DNA of 64,000 bases from Fulvimarina endophytica (GTDB lineage Bacteria > Pseudomonadota > Alphaproteobacteria > Rhizobiales > Rhizobiaceae), in the NCBI RefSeq assembly GCF_003403015.1, contig NZ_QURL01000009.1, forward strand, positions 1 to 64,000. Reading direction: 5' to 3'. The position numbers were made by a program, and so were the translations under genes. Of this stretch, positions 25,018 to 36,858 are shown piece after piece. Positions within the stretch are counted from its first letter, which is position 1. The number at the start of each line of letters is the position of its first letter. The notes under the pieces were generated by a model. The model saw only the letters and a program-made list of their open reading frames with translations. It had not been told where the DNA came from and did not search any database.

Positions 25018-25991
25018 GCCGCTTCTCCGATCCGTGCATTGAGCGGGTAGTGGCAGAGCGCCCTGCCGAGCGTCTCGTCCTGGCGGGGCGGGACGACGGT
25101 GCGGCACAGGGCGTCGGCCTTCGGGCAGCGCGGATTGAAGAGGCAGCCGTTCGGCCTGTCGCCCTGGCCCGGCACGACGCCCGGAATGGTCGGCAGCCGG
25201 TCGCCGGTCGCCCGCTCGGGCATCGCCGAAAGGAGCGCCGCCGTATAGGGGTGGTGCGGTTCGGTGAATAGGGTCTCGACCCCCTGGGCCTCCACCTGCT
25301 GGCCGGCATATTGCACGATCACCCGCTGGGCGGTCTCAGCGACGACGCCCATATCGTGGGTGATCAGGATCATCGCCATGCCGTGATCCTTCTGGAGATC
25401 GACCAGAAGATCGAGGATCTGGGCCTGGATCGTCACGTCGAGCGCCGTCGTCGGCTCGTCGGCGATGAGGAGCTTGGGCCGGCAGGCAGTGGCCATGGCG
25501 ATCATCACGCGCTGGCTCATGCCGCCCGAAAGCTGGTGCGGATAGGCTTTCAGCCGCCGCTCGGGCTCGGGCAGGCCGACCGCTTCCAGAAGCTCGATCG
25601 CGCGCCGGTGCCGCGCCTTGCGGTCGAGCTTCATGTGGATGCGCAGGGATTCCTTGATCTGGAAGCCCACCGTGAAGCACGGATTGAGCGAACTCATCGG
25701 CTCCTGGAAGATCATCGCCATGGCCGCGCCGACGATGCGGCGCCGCTCGCGCGCGCCGATGCCGCGCATGTCGCGGCCCTCGAAGGACATCTCGTCCGCC
25801 GTGACCGTGGCTGTCGGCGGCAGAAGGCCCATGAGGCCGAGCATGGCGACCGACTTGCCTGAGCCCGATTCGCCGACGATGCCGAGGATCTCGCCCGGCT
25901 GGAGCGTCATGTTGAACCCGTCGACGGCCTTGAAGGGACCCGAGGCGGTCTGGAAGGTGACCGAGAGATTCTTGATGGTGAGGAGGGACAT
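25014..25991 (-). CDS. dppD: Dipeptide ABC transporter ATP-binding protein
   Basis: 325-residue ATPase partner of DppF. Walker A GESGSGKSV, signature LSGGMSQRVMIAMA, Walker B LLIADEPTTALD, H-loop LITHDMGVV, and the C-terminal LFNPRCPKADALC element that can hold an iron-sulfur cluster in DppD homologues. It starts seven bases after the dppC stop. Confidence 0.95.
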   Translation of the reverse strand: MSLLTIKNLSVTFQTASGPFKAVDGFNMTLQPGEILGIVGESGSGKSVAMLGLMGLLPPTATVTADEMSFEGRDMRGIGARERRRIVGAAMAMIFQEPMSSLNPCFTVGFQIKESLRIHMKLDRKARHRRAIELLEAVGLPEPERRLKAYPHQLSGGMSQRVMIAMATACRPKLLIADEPTTALDVTIQAQILDLLVDLQKDHGMAMILITHDMGVVAETAQRVIVQYAGQQVEAQGVETLFTEPHHPYTAALLSAMPERATGDRLPTIPGVVPGQGDRPNGCLFNPRCPKADALCRTVVPPRQDETLGRALCHYPLNARIGEAA

Positions 25992-25998
25992 GGGTGCG

Positions 25999-26940
25999 TC
26001 AGCTCCTTTTCAGCTTGGGGTCCAGCGCATCGCGCAGGCCGTCGCCGACGAGATTGATCGCCAGCACCGTGATGAGGATCGCAATGCCCGGGAAGGTGAC
26101 CACCCACCAGGCGCGCAGCACGAATTCCTGGGCGTCTGCCAGCATCGTGCCCCATTCGGGCGTCGGCGGCTGGGCACCGAGGCCGAGAAAGCCGAGGGCG
26201 GCGGCGTCGAGAATCGCCGAGGAGAAGGAGAGCGTCGCCTGGACGATCAGCGGGCCGAGGCAGTTCGGCAGGATGGTGACGACCATCAGCCGGAACGGGC
26301 TCGCGCCCACGACCCTTGCCGCGGTGACGTAATCGCGCTGCTTCTCGGCCATCACGGAGGCGCGCGTCAAGCGCACGAAATGCGGCTGGAGCACGAGGGC
26401 GATGGCGATCATCGCATTGACGAGGCCGGGGCCGAGAACGGCGACGAGGACGAGCGCGAGAAGGAGGGAGGGAAAGGCGAGGATGATGTCCATCACCCGC
26501 ATGACCACCGTGTCGAACCAGCCGCGCAGATAGCCGGCGAGAAGTCCGATCGAGATGCCGACGGTGACCGAGAGGGTGACCACCACGAGGCCGATGAACA
26601 GGGAATAGCGCGCCCCGTAGATGAGCCGCGAGAGCATGTCGCGGCCGACAGCGTCGGTGCCGAGAAGATAGGGCCAGACGCCGCCCTCCTGCCAGATCGG
26701 CGGGATGAGCAGCGCGTCGCGGTTCTGGGCCGTCGGGTCGAAGGGAGCGATCACCGGCGCGAGGATCGCGATGAGGACCACCGCGGCAAAGACCCAGAGG
26801 CCGACCACGGCCCCCTTGTTCTCCGAGAAGTAGTACCAGAATTCGCGCAGCATGCGGCCGCGCGCGCTGGGCTCCGGCTTGCGGTCCGGGATCTGCGAGC
26901 CGACGCCTTCGGCCGCTTCCTGGGCTTCGATATGGCTCAT
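25999..26940 (-). CDS. dppC: Dipeptide ABC transporter permease
   Basis: 313-residue membrane permease. The N-terminal cytoplasmic segment (about 45 residues) precedes helix VVGLWVFAAVVLIAILAPVI; YLLGTDAVGRDMLSRLIYGA is the DppC/OppC hallmark, and the EAA loop reads RDYVTAARVVGASP. ATG 26940 overlaps the dppB stop by ATGA. Confidence 0.95.
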   Translation of the reverse strand: MSHIEAQEAAEGVGSQIPDRKPEPSARGRMLREFWYYFSENKGAVVGLWVFAAVVLIAILAPVIAPFDPTAQNRDALLIPPIWQEGGVWPYLLGTDAVGRDMLSRLIYGARYSLFIGLVVVTLSVTVGISIGLLAGYLRGWFDTVVMRVMDIILAFPSLLLALVLVAVLGPGLVNAMIAIALVLQPHFVRLTRASVMAEKQRDYVTAARVVGASPFRLMVVTILPNCLGPLIVQATLSFSSAILDAAALGFLGLGAQPPTPEWGTMLADAQEFVLRAWWVVTFPGIAILITVLAINLVGDGLRDALDPKLKRS

Positions 26941-27944
26941 CGTGCGCGCACCCTCGGATTGATGAAGCCGTAGAGGACGTCCACCGCGAGATTGACGACC
27001 ATCACGACCATCGCGATGAGGAGGAGACCGCCCTGGACGACCGGATAGTCGCGGCGGAAGACGCTATCGACCATCCACTTGCCGATGCCCGGCCAGGAGA
27101 AGATCGTCTCGGTGAGAATGGCCCCCGCCATCAGCACGCCGACCTGGAGGCCGATGGTGGTGACGACCGGAATGAGGGCGTTGCGAAGGGCATGGACCGA
27201 GACCACGCGGAAGGCGGGAAGTCCCTTGGCGCGGGCCGTGCGCACATAGTCCTCGCCGAGCACCTCGAGCATCGCCGAGCGCGTCTGGCGCGCGATGACG
27301 GCGAGCGGGATGGTGGCGAGCACGATGCCGGGAAGGACGAGATGGGAGACCGCCGAGCGGAACGCGCCCTCCTGACCGGAGATCAGGCTGTCGATCAGCA
27401 TGAAGCCGGTGGTCTGGGGAAAATAGTAGAGGAGCGAGATGCGGCCCGAGACCGGGGTCCAGCCGAGATAGCCGGAGAAGAAGATGATGAGGAGCAGGCC
27501 CCACCAGAAGATCGGCATCGAATAGCCGGTGAGCGCCGCGCCCATGGTGATCTGGTCGAACCAGGAGCCGCGCTTGATGGCGGCGAGGACGCCGGCCGGC
27601 ACGCCGATGAAGACGGCGAGGGTGATGGCGACGAGGGAGAGCTCGAGGGTCGCTGGGAACAGCGTCATGAACTCCTCGAGAACCGGGCGCCGGGTGACGA
27701 CGGAATTGCCGAAGTCTCCCTGCAGGAGGCCGGTGAGATAATCCCAGAACTGCAGCGGCAGCGGGCGGTCGTAGCCCAGAAGGGTCTGGAGTTCGGCATA
27801 GCGCTCCGGCGAAATGCCGCGCTCGCCGCTCATCAGGAGGATCGGGTCGCCCGGAAGCAGGCGGATGAAGGCGAAGGCGACGATCGCGACGCCGACGAAG
27901 GTCGGAATCAGGATGCCGACCCGCGAAAGAATGAAGCGGAACAT
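26937..27944 (-). CDS. dppB: Dipeptide ABC transporter permease
   Basis: 335-residue membrane permease of the DppB family: first helix GILIPTFVGVAIVAFAFIRL, then the signature LLPGDPILLMSGERG and YDRPLPLQFWDYL, EAA loop EDYVRTARAKGLP and C-terminal LYGFINPRVRAR. A 164-bp gap with a long hairpin separates it from dppA, so the binding protein can be made in excess over the membrane parts. Confidence 0.96.
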   Translation of the reverse strand: MFRFILSRVGILIPTFVGVAIVAFAFIRLLPGDPILLMSGERGISPERYAELQTLLGYDRPLPLQFWDYLTGLLQGDFGNSVVTRRPVLEEFMTLFPATLELSLVAITLAVFIGVPAGVLAAIKRGSWFDQITMGAALTGYSMPIFWWGLLLIIFFSGYLGWTPVSGRISLLYYFPQTTGFMLIDSLISGQEGAFRSAVSHLVLPGIVLATIPLAVIARQTRSAMLEVLGEDYVRTARAKGLPAFRVVSVHALRNALIPVVTTIGLQVGVLMAGAILTETIFSWPGIGKWMVDSVFRRDYPVVQGGLLLIAMVVMVVNLAVDVLYGFINPRVRAR

Positions 27945-28038
27945 GGGGACCGATGCGGATAGGCGGCACGCGCCGGCAGGTCGTGCGGGCGTAGGCCGAA
28001 CGGTGATCGGGAGAAAGCGGGGAAGGAAGCGCTACAAG

Positions 28039-28095
28039 GCGCAGCGCCCGGGGCCGAGCGGATCGAAGGGATCTGCCGGACGCCGGGCACTGCGC
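28039..28095 (-). other. Long intercistronic hairpin between dppA and dppB
   Basis: GCGCAGCGCCCGG (28039-28051) pairs with CCGGGCACTGCGC (28083-28095), 12 of 13 positions matching, with a 31-base loop that contains two GATC words able to form an inner pairing. It starts 14 bases after the dppA stop. Such structures between binding-protein and permease genes commonly stabilise the upstream mRNA or attenuate read-through. Confidence 0.6.
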
Positions 28096-28108
28096 GTTCA
28101 GTTCGCGG

Positions 28109-29707
28109 TCATTCCTCGATGTCGACGCCGGTGAACCAGTGCTGGCCCAGCGGGTCCTGGGTGTAGCCGGTCACGTTCGAGCGCATGGGCATGAAGGTGA
28201 TCGAGGTGGCGATGGTCGCCCAGGGCGCCTCTTGCTTGAAGATCTCCTGCGCTTCCTTGTAGAGCGGCGTGCGCTCGGCCTGATCCGTCAGGGTCTTCGC
28301 CTCGTTGATCTTTGCGTCGAACTCCTCGTTGCACCACTGGGCGCGGTTGGCATTGCCGACCGCGTCGCAGGACAGGAGCACCCCGAGGAAGTTGTCCGGG
28401 TCGCCGTTGTCACCTGTCCAGCCGAGCAGCACCGCGCCGTCGCGGTCCTCCGCCTTGGAGCGCTCCAGATACTCGCCCCATTCGTAGGAGACGATCTCGG
28501 CATCGACGCCGACGGCGGACAGATCCGACTGGATCAGCTCGGCCATGCGGCGGGCGTTCGGATTGTAGGGACGCTGGACGGGCATCGCCCAGATCTTCAT
28601 GGAAAGGTTCTCGACGCCGGCTTCCTGAAGCATCGTCTTGGCCGCTTCCGGATCGTAGGGGTCGTCCTTGGTCTCCTCGTTATAGGACCACATCGTCGGC
28701 GGGATCGGGTTCTTGGCGACTTCGCCCGAGCCCTGGAACACCACGTCGATGATCGCCTGCTTGTTGATCGCCGTGTTCAGCGCGCGGCGCACCTTCGGAT
28801 CGTCGAAGGGCTCCTGCTTGGTGTTGTAGGCGAGATAGCCGACGTTCAGCCCTTCCTGCTCCAGCACCTTGAGATCGGAATTGCCCTTCAGGCTCTCGAT
28901 ATCGGCCGGGTTCGGATAGGCCATGACCTGGCACTCGTTGGCCAGAAGCCGCTGCTGGCGCACCGAAGCGTCGGTGGTGATGGCGAAGACGAGGTCGTCG
29001 ATCGGCTCCTTGCCGGCCCAGTAGTCGGGGTTCGCCTTGTAGCGGATGACGGCATCGGGCTGGTAGGCGACGAACTGGAACGGGCCGGTGCCCACGGGCT
29101 GCTGGTTGAGCTGGGCCTCGTTGCCGCTCTCGGCGAGCTGGTCGGCATATTCCTTCGACAGGATCGAGGCGAAGGGCATTGCGAGATTGGCGATGAAGGG
29201 CGCGTTCGGCTCGTTGAGCGTGATGCGCACTGTCATGTCGTCGACCTTCTCCATCGACTGGATCAGGTCGGGCATGGCCATGGAATTCCAGTACTCCCAG
29301 GACGCGCCGGCGACATAGGCGTTATACGGATTGTCGGCCGAGTTCTGGCGCTCGAAGGAGAAGATCACGTCGTCGGCATTCAGCGGACGGGTCGGCGTGA
29401 AGAAATCCGTGGTCTGGAACTTCACGTCGGGGCGCAGATGGAAGGTGTAGGTCTTGCCGTCCTCCGACACGTCCCAGCTCTCGGCAAGGCCCGGCCGGGT
29501 GTTCGTGGTGCCGAGTTCGAATTCGGCGAGGCGGTTGTAGACGGTGGCCGAGGAGGCGTCGAAGGTGGTGCCGGCGGTATAGAGCGCCGGATCGAAGCCT
29601 TCCGGCGAGCCTTCCGAACAATAGACGAGGGTCTTGGCGGACGCCGCGGTGGCGCCGAGGGACAATGCGAGCGCGGTAGCAGCGAGAAGCTGCGTCGTAA
29701 GTCTCAT
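28109..29707 (-). CDS. dppA: Dipeptide ABC transporter substrate-binding protein
   Basis: 532-residue periplasmic binding protein. The signal peptide runs to an ATAASA cleavage site. The mature N-terminus KTLVYCSEGSPEGFDPALYT is very close to the DppA (SBP_bac_5) consensus, and SFERQ, LNADDVIFSF and GWTGDNGDPDNF are also DppA-like. ATG 29707 has AGGAGG eight bases upstream; a longer reading only adds low-quality residues before the signal peptide. First gene of dppABCDF. DppA homologues take dipeptides and in some bacteria heme or 5-aminolevulinate. Confidence 0.96.
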   Translation of the reverse strand: MRLTTQLLAATALALSLGATAASAKTLVYCSEGSPEGFDPALYTAGTTFDASSATVYNRLAEFELGTTNTRPGLAESWDVSEDGKTYTFHLRPDVKFQTTDFFTPTRPLNADDVIFSFERQNSADNPYNAYVAGASWEYWNSMAMPDLIQSMEKVDDMTVRITLNEPNAPFIANLAMPFASILSKEYADQLAESGNEAQLNQQPVGTGPFQFVAYQPDAVIRYKANPDYWAGKEPIDDLVFAITTDASVRQQRLLANECQVMAYPNPADIESLKGNSDLKVLEQEGLNVGYLAYNTKQEPFDDPKVRRALNTAINKQAIIDVVFQGSGEVAKNPIPPTMWSYNEETKDDPYDPEAAKTMLQEAGVENLSMKIWAMPVQRPYNPNARRMAELIQSDLSAVGVDAEIVSYEWGEYLERSKAEDRDGAVLLGWTGDNGDPDNFLGVLLSCDAVGNANRAQWCNEEFDAKINEAKTLTDQAERTPLYKEAQEIFKQEAPWATIATSITFMPMRSNVTGYTQDPLGQHWFTGVDIEE

Positions 29708-30081
29708 GGAAAGGCCTCCTGTCAGGAATGATGCGGCGTCTTCTGCGCCTTGCCGGGCAGCGTGGGGTCGATCGGCATGATCCAAACCCGTCGCTGTCGG
29801 TTCGCCGGGCAGGTCCTTGACGGACATCGAGGGTCGATACCGCCCGGTCGCTGATCATAAGGATCGCTTTTAGTCAAACAAGGCAAGTGCTAAATTTGGG
29901 ATCGTTCCAGACAATCCTCAGAAACGTCACGCGGAATTTAGCCGGAAACTCCCCGAGACCGACCGCGGCTGCCGGTCGCTGCGGTCCCCGGCCGATTGCC
30001 GATTGCCGAACGCGCGCGCGCCCATAGGTCTCAGGACGAACGAGAGCGCCCGGCGGCGCCGGGAACAGGGAGCCGAACGCC
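29708..30081. other. Divergent dppA / HAD intergenic region
   Basis: No gene. Bases around 29860-29945 are notably AT-rich for this genome and probably hold the dppA promoter (leftward) and that of the HAD gene (rightward). I could not find hexamers with proper spacing that I would defend. Confidence 0.45.
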
Positions 30082-30756
30082 ATGACGATAACGAGGCCGA
30101 AGGCGGTGATCTTCGATATCATCGAGACGGTCTTCGCCCTCGAGGCCCTGCGCGACGATTTCGAGGCGCTCTCCCTTGCCCGCTCCGATCTGGAAACCTG
30201 GTTCGCCTTTGGCCTCCGCGACGCGTTCGCGCTCGATGCCACGGGTTCGATCCAGCCGTTTCCGAAGATCCTGTCCGGCGCGCTCGACGAGCTTCTCGCC
30301 GTGCGCGGCCTCGAGACCTCGCAGGAGGCGCACGACACGATGTTCGAGACCATGCGCGCGCTCCCCGCCCATGCCGATGCGCACGAGGCCTTCACGGTCC
30401 TGCGGCAGGCAGGAATCCCGCTCTATGCCCTGTCGAACGGGGCGCGGGAATCGACGGAGAATCTCCTGAAGAAGGCAGGTCTCACTCACCATTTCGAGGA
30501 CATCCTGTCTGTCGAGACCGTCGGCCGCTTCAAGCCGGCGAGGCCGGTCTACGAACATGCGGTCTCGGTCTGCGGGGTAAGGGCTGAGGAGGCGATGCTG
30601 GTCGCGACCCACGCCTGGGACGTGCACGGCGCGAAATCGGCCGGCTTGTCAGGCGCGTTCGTCGCGCGTGGCCAGGCCTATCCGAAGACGATGCTGGCGC
30701 CCGATCTCGTCGGCGACGAGCTTCTCGACGTGGCGAAGGCGATCGCCGGATCATAA
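30082..30756 (+). CDS. HAD family hydrolase (haloacid dehalogenase type II-like)
   Basis: 224-residue HAD-superfamily protein resembling type II 2-haloacid dehalogenases. Motif I is VIFDIIETVF with nucleophile Asp12, motif II is LYALSNGARES (Ser/Asn), motif III Lys is in GRFKPARPVYEHA, and the motif IV region reads EEAMLVATHAWDVHGAKSAGL. THAWDxxGA is typical of the dehalogenase subgroup. The lack of a second Asp in motif I argues against a phosphatase. The actual substrate is unknown and many such proteins are not tested dehalogenases. ATG 30082 has AGGGAG nine bases upstream. Confidence 0.88.
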   Translation: MTITRPKAVIFDIIETVFALEALRDDFEALSLARSDLETWFAFGLRDAFALDATGSIQPFPKILSGALDELLAVRGLETSQEAHDTMFETMRALPAHADAHEAFTVLRQAGIPLYALSNGARESTENLLKKAGLTHHFEDILSVETVGRFKPARPVYEHAVSVCGVRAEEAMLVATHAWDVHGAKSAGLSGAFVARGQAYPKTMLAPDLVGDELLDVAKAIAGS

Positions 30757-30818
30757 CTGCGCGGACCGCAGGGGAATCGCCGGTGACGGCTTGTGCGCAG
30801 AATACAAGGAGCGTGCCG

Positions 30819-31562
30819 ATGACGACCTATGGCAGGATGCGCGACGAACTCGTCGAGGACGGCCGGCTTCGCGTCGCGATCAATCTTGGAAATGCCGCGC
30901 TTGCGGCGAGGGGCGCGGAAGGCGGCGGGCTCGAAGGCATCACCGTCGCGCTGGCCAGGCGTCTTGCGGCGGCGCTCGGCTGCGAACCCGATTTCACCGT
31001 CTATGAGGGCGCTGGCAAGGTGGTGGATGCGGCCGGCGAAGACGCCTGGCGGATCGCCTTCTGCGCCATCGATCCCGAACGGCGCGAGCACGTGGCCTAT
31101 TCGAGCCCCTATGTGCTGATCGAGGCGGGTGCGCTGGTGCGTGCCGGCTCTCCCTTACGCCATGTGGACGAGCTCGACAGGCCCGGCATGCGCCTGCTCG
31201 TCGCGCGAAACTCGGCCTACGATCTCTATCTGACCTCCCATGCGAAGGCGATGGACCTCGTCCGCGAGGCCGATCCCGGTGCCTCGTTCAGGGCCTTCAA
31301 GGCAGGCGATCCGCAAGCCGATGCGGTCGCCGGGGTCGTCCAGTCCCTGCGCAAGGCCTTCGGCGACGACGGCGCCTATCGGTATCTCAGCGGCACGATC
31401 ACCGCCATCGGCCAGGCGATGGCCCTGCCGAAGCGGTTCGAGCATCTGGCACCGGACCTTACGCGCTTCGTGGAGGAGGCGAAGGCGGACGGCTTCGTTC
31501 GCCGTGAACTCGACCGGGCGGGCAAGACGTCCCTCACCGTCGCGCCTGCCGAGACCGGATGA
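30819..31562 (+). CDS. Family 3 binding-protein-like protein without signal peptide
   Basis: 247-residue protein with the fold of amino-acid ABC binding proteins (SBP_bac_3): LRVAINLGN, ITVALARRLAAALG, FCAIDPERREHVAYSSPYVLI and the closing MALPKRFEHL segment. No export signal is visible from this start or from the upstream in-frame GTG at 30783, and no permease or ATPase gene adjoins. It may be a cytoplasmic ligand-binding protein, as known for related cytosolic SBP-fold proteins. ATG 30819 has AAGGAG seven bases upstream. It follows the HAD gene by 62 bases and may be co-transcribed. Confidence 0.82.
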   Translation: MTTYGRMRDELVEDGRLRVAINLGNAALAARGAEGGGLEGITVALARRLAAALGCEPDFTVYEGAGKVVDAAGEDAWRIAFCAIDPERREHVAYSSPYVLIEAGALVRAGSPLRHVDELDRPGMRLLVARNSAYDLYLTSHAKAMDLVREADPGASFRAFKAGDPQADAVAGVVQSLRKAFGDDGAYRYLSGTITAIGQAMALPKRFEHLAPDLTRFVEEAKADGFVRRELDRAGKTSLTVAPAETG

Positions 31563-31645
31563 CAGGGACCCGGTGCTCCGGCCTTCGTCCGACGCTTCCT
31601 TCAGTCCGAGAACTGGGCCTTCCTCATTGGGTCCGATCCCCCAAC

Positions 31646-31673
31646 GAAAAACGCCGCCTCGAAGAGACGGCGT
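31646..31673 (-). terminator. Intrinsic terminator of the atp operon
   Basis: On the minus strand ACGCCGTCTC-TTC-GAGGCGGCGT forms a 10-bp stem with one G-U pair and a three-base loop, followed by TTTTC. It lies about 50 bases after atpC. Confidence 0.88.
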
Positions 31674-31725
31674 TGCATCGTGTTTCGGACAGACTGGACC
31701 GAGGCCGGCGATAGCCCCCGATCGA

Positions 31726-32130
31726 TCAACCCGGCAGGCGGGAATTGGCGTATTCCAGCTGGGAGACGTATTCCTGCGCCTTGAAGCGCGTATCGTCGTC
31801 CTCGGCTTCCTCGACGCGCTTCTGGGCTTCCTCGAGATGGGCCTGCATCTGCTTGGCTTCGATCGAGTCGGCGGGTTCGGCGAATTCGGCAAGGAGCGTC
31901 ACGCCGTTCTCGTTGATATCGGCAAAGCCGCCGCGCACGAACAGGGTCTTTTCCTGCCCGCCCGAAAGCGTCGCCGTGACGATGCCCGGCTTCAGCGTCG
32001 TCATGAAGGGCGCGTGATTGCCCATGATCGTGAACTCGCCCTCGGAGCCGGGCACGACGACGGAGTCGACCGTCTCCGACAGCAGAAGCTTTTCGGGGGA
32101 AACGAGCTCGAATTTGAAACTGTCAGCCAT
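31726..32130 (-). CDS. atpC: F1Fo ATP synthase subunit epsilon
   Basis: 134-residue epsilon subunit of the F1 central stalk, coupling rotation and inhibiting ATP hydrolysis. The N-terminal beta-sandwich begins FKFELVSPEKLLLSETVDSV and contains EGEFTIMGNHAPFMTTLKPG; the C-terminal helical part (about 85-134) has the alanine/glutamate-rich LEEAQKRVEEAEDD. Last gene of the operon. The 181-bp gap after atpD holds two strong hairpins. Confidence 0.97.
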   Translation of the reverse strand: MADSFKFELVSPEKLLLSETVDSVVVPGSEGEFTIMGNHAPFMTTLKPGIVTATLSGGQEKTLFVRGGFADINENGVTLLAEFAEPADSIEAKQMQAHLEEAQKRVEEAEDDDTRFKAQEYVSQLEYANSRLPG

Positions 32131-32244
32131 ATCGCCTGTCTTCCGTGACGTTCATGCGGGGCCCGCGGATGGCCGCTTCGCCCTGCGCTGCCCGGTTCCG
32201 ATCGATTGCTCGAACGGCGCTCCGATGGGTCGTCGAGACCGAGC

Positions 32245-32301
32245 GGCATGCGGACGCGGCGAGCGCCCGCATGCCCGATTTCTGGCCCCGGAACCGGGGC
32301 C
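32245..32301 (-). other. Two hairpins between atpD and atpC
   Basis: GGCCCCGG-AA-CCGGGGCC (32284-32301) is a perfect 8-bp stem ten bases after the atpD stop; GGCATGCGG (32245-32253) and CCGCATGCC (32267-32275) form a perfect 9-bp stem a little further on. Neither is followed by a T-run on the minus strand. They probably stabilise the atpHAGD mRNA or reduce expression of epsilon. Confidence 0.6.
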
Positions 32302-32311
32302 GCTGGCCTGA

Positions 32312-33763
<1,452 letters not shown>

Positions 33764-33785
33764 CGTGGCCTCCTTCCATGAGTTC

Positions 33786-34676
33786 CTAGAGCGCTTCGGC
33801 GCCCGAAATGATTTCCGTCAGCTCGGTCGTGATCTGAGCCTGGCGCTGGCGGTTGTAGGAGATCTCGAGATCTTCGATCATGTCGGACGCGTTGCGCGTC
33901 GCATTGTCCATGGCCGTCATCCGCGCGCCGTGTTCGGAGGCGGTGTTCTCGAGGAGCGCGCGCAGGATCTGCACCTTGATGTTGCGCGGGATCAGCGCGT
34001 CGAGAATGTGGACCGGATCGGGCTCGTATTCGTAGGCGACGCTCGCCTTGGTGCCGGATGCGGACTCGCTCTCGCCCTCGTCGGTCTCGATCTTCGCCGG
34101 GATGACCTGCTGGCCGACCGGCGTCTGGGTCATCGCGTTCTCGTATTCGGCGTAGAACAGATGGCAGACGTCGAACTCGCCGCTCTCGAAGAGCGAGAGA
34201 AGCTTGTCGCCGACCTGGGCCGCCTGTTCGAAGCCGATCTGCGAGACCTCGCGGAACGTCATGTTGTCGACGATCTTGTCGCGAAGGTCGCGACGCATCA
34301 GGTCCCAGCCCTTCTTGCCGACGGTGAGATACTTCACCGTCTTGCCGGCGCTTTCCAGTTCGCGGGCCTTCGCGCGGGCCTTCTTCACGATGGAGGCGTT
34401 GAAGCCGCCGCAAAGACCGCGATCGGAGGTGAAGACCACCAGAAGCTGAACGTCGTCCTTGCCGGTGCCGCGCATCAGCTTAGGGGCTTCGTTCTGGTTG
34501 ACGCCTGCGAGATTGGACAGGACCGAACGCATGCGCTCGGCATAGGGGCGCGCGTTCTGCGCCGCTTCTTCCGCGCGGCGCAGCTTGGAGGCGGCCACCA
34601 TCTGCATGGCCTTTGTGATCTTCTTGGTCGATTTGACCGAAGAGATACGATTACGAAGATCCTTCAGGGATGCCAT
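33786..34676 (-). CDS. atpG: F1Fo ATP synthase subunit gamma
   Basis: 296-residue rotor subunit. The N-terminal coiled coil begins MASLKDLRNRISSVKSTKKI and the C-terminal coiled coil ends NRQRQAQITTELTEIISGAEAL, both family-invariant in style; the middle domain has VVFTSDRGLCGGFNASI. There is a short acidic/Ser insertion near residues 190-205 (TDEGESESASGTK), a region that is variable in alphaproteobacteria. Confidence 0.98.
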   Translation of the reverse strand: MASLKDLRNRISSVKSTKKITKAMQMVAASKLRRAEEAAQNARPYAERMRSVLSNLAGVNQNEAPKLMRGTGKDDVQLLVVFTSDRGLCGGFNASIVKKARAKARELESAGKTVKYLTVGKKGWDLMRRDLRDKIVDNMTFREVSQIGFEQAAQVGDKLLSLFESGEFDVCHLFYAEYENAMTQTPVGQQVIPAKIETDEGESESASGTKASVAYEYEPDPVHILDALIPRNIKVQILRALLENTASEHGARMTAMDNATRNASDMIEDLEISYNRQRQAQITTELTEIISGAEAL

Positions 34677-34768
34677 TGCTTGTCGCGCGTCTCCGGGCTG
34701 TCGCGGCCCGGCCGATGATGATCACGGCCGGGCAGTTCCGTTGATGTCGATCCGTGCGGACGGATCGA

Positions 34769-36297
<1,529 letters not shown>

Positions 36298-36298
<1 letters not shown>

Positions 36299-36858
36299 CA
36301 GCCGACCTCTTTGAGTGCAAGCTTAAGCGAATTGAGTTTGGTGCGGATCGACGTATCGACCTGACGGGAGCCGATCTGGACGATCAGCCCTCCGAGGATC
36401 GACGGATCGACCCGCTCGCGAAGGGTGACGGTCTTGCCCGCATAGCGGCCGAGAACGTCCTTGAGTTCGTTGCGTTCGTCGTCGCTCATGGCGGCGGCGG
36501 TGATGACATCGGCCTCGACTTCGCCGCGTTCGGCTGCGGCAAGCTGCTTGAACCGGCGAATCATGCCGGGCAGGGCGAAGAGGCGACGGTTGCGGGCGAC
36601 CACCTTCAGGAAGTTGCCGGTGAGCGCGCTGGGCTGCGCGCTGTCGACGACACCCGCAATGCCCTTCGCCTGCTGTTCGGCGGAAAAGGCCGGGCTTTCG
36701 ACAAGACGCCTGAAATCAGCATTGTCCTCGATCAGGCTGCGCAGACCGTCGAGTTCGGATTCGACGGTCTGGATGGAGCCTTCCTGGCGAGCCAGGTCGA
36801 AGAGCGATTGGGCGTAGCGGTCAGCAACTTCCGAAACGGGAGAGGATGATTTTGCCAC
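36298..36858 (-). CDS. atpH: F1Fo ATP synthase subunit delta
   Basis: 186-residue peripheral-stalk subunit linking F1 to the b subunits. N-terminal VSEVADRYAQSLFDLARQEG and C-terminal ERVDPSILGGLIVQIGSRQVDTSI are diagnostic. GTG 36858 is chosen because it gives the standard alphaproteobacterial length and N-terminus; a further TTG at 36918 would add 20 basic residues. First gene of the operon; Fo genes are not adjacent, as usual in alphaproteobacteria. Confidence 0.95.
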
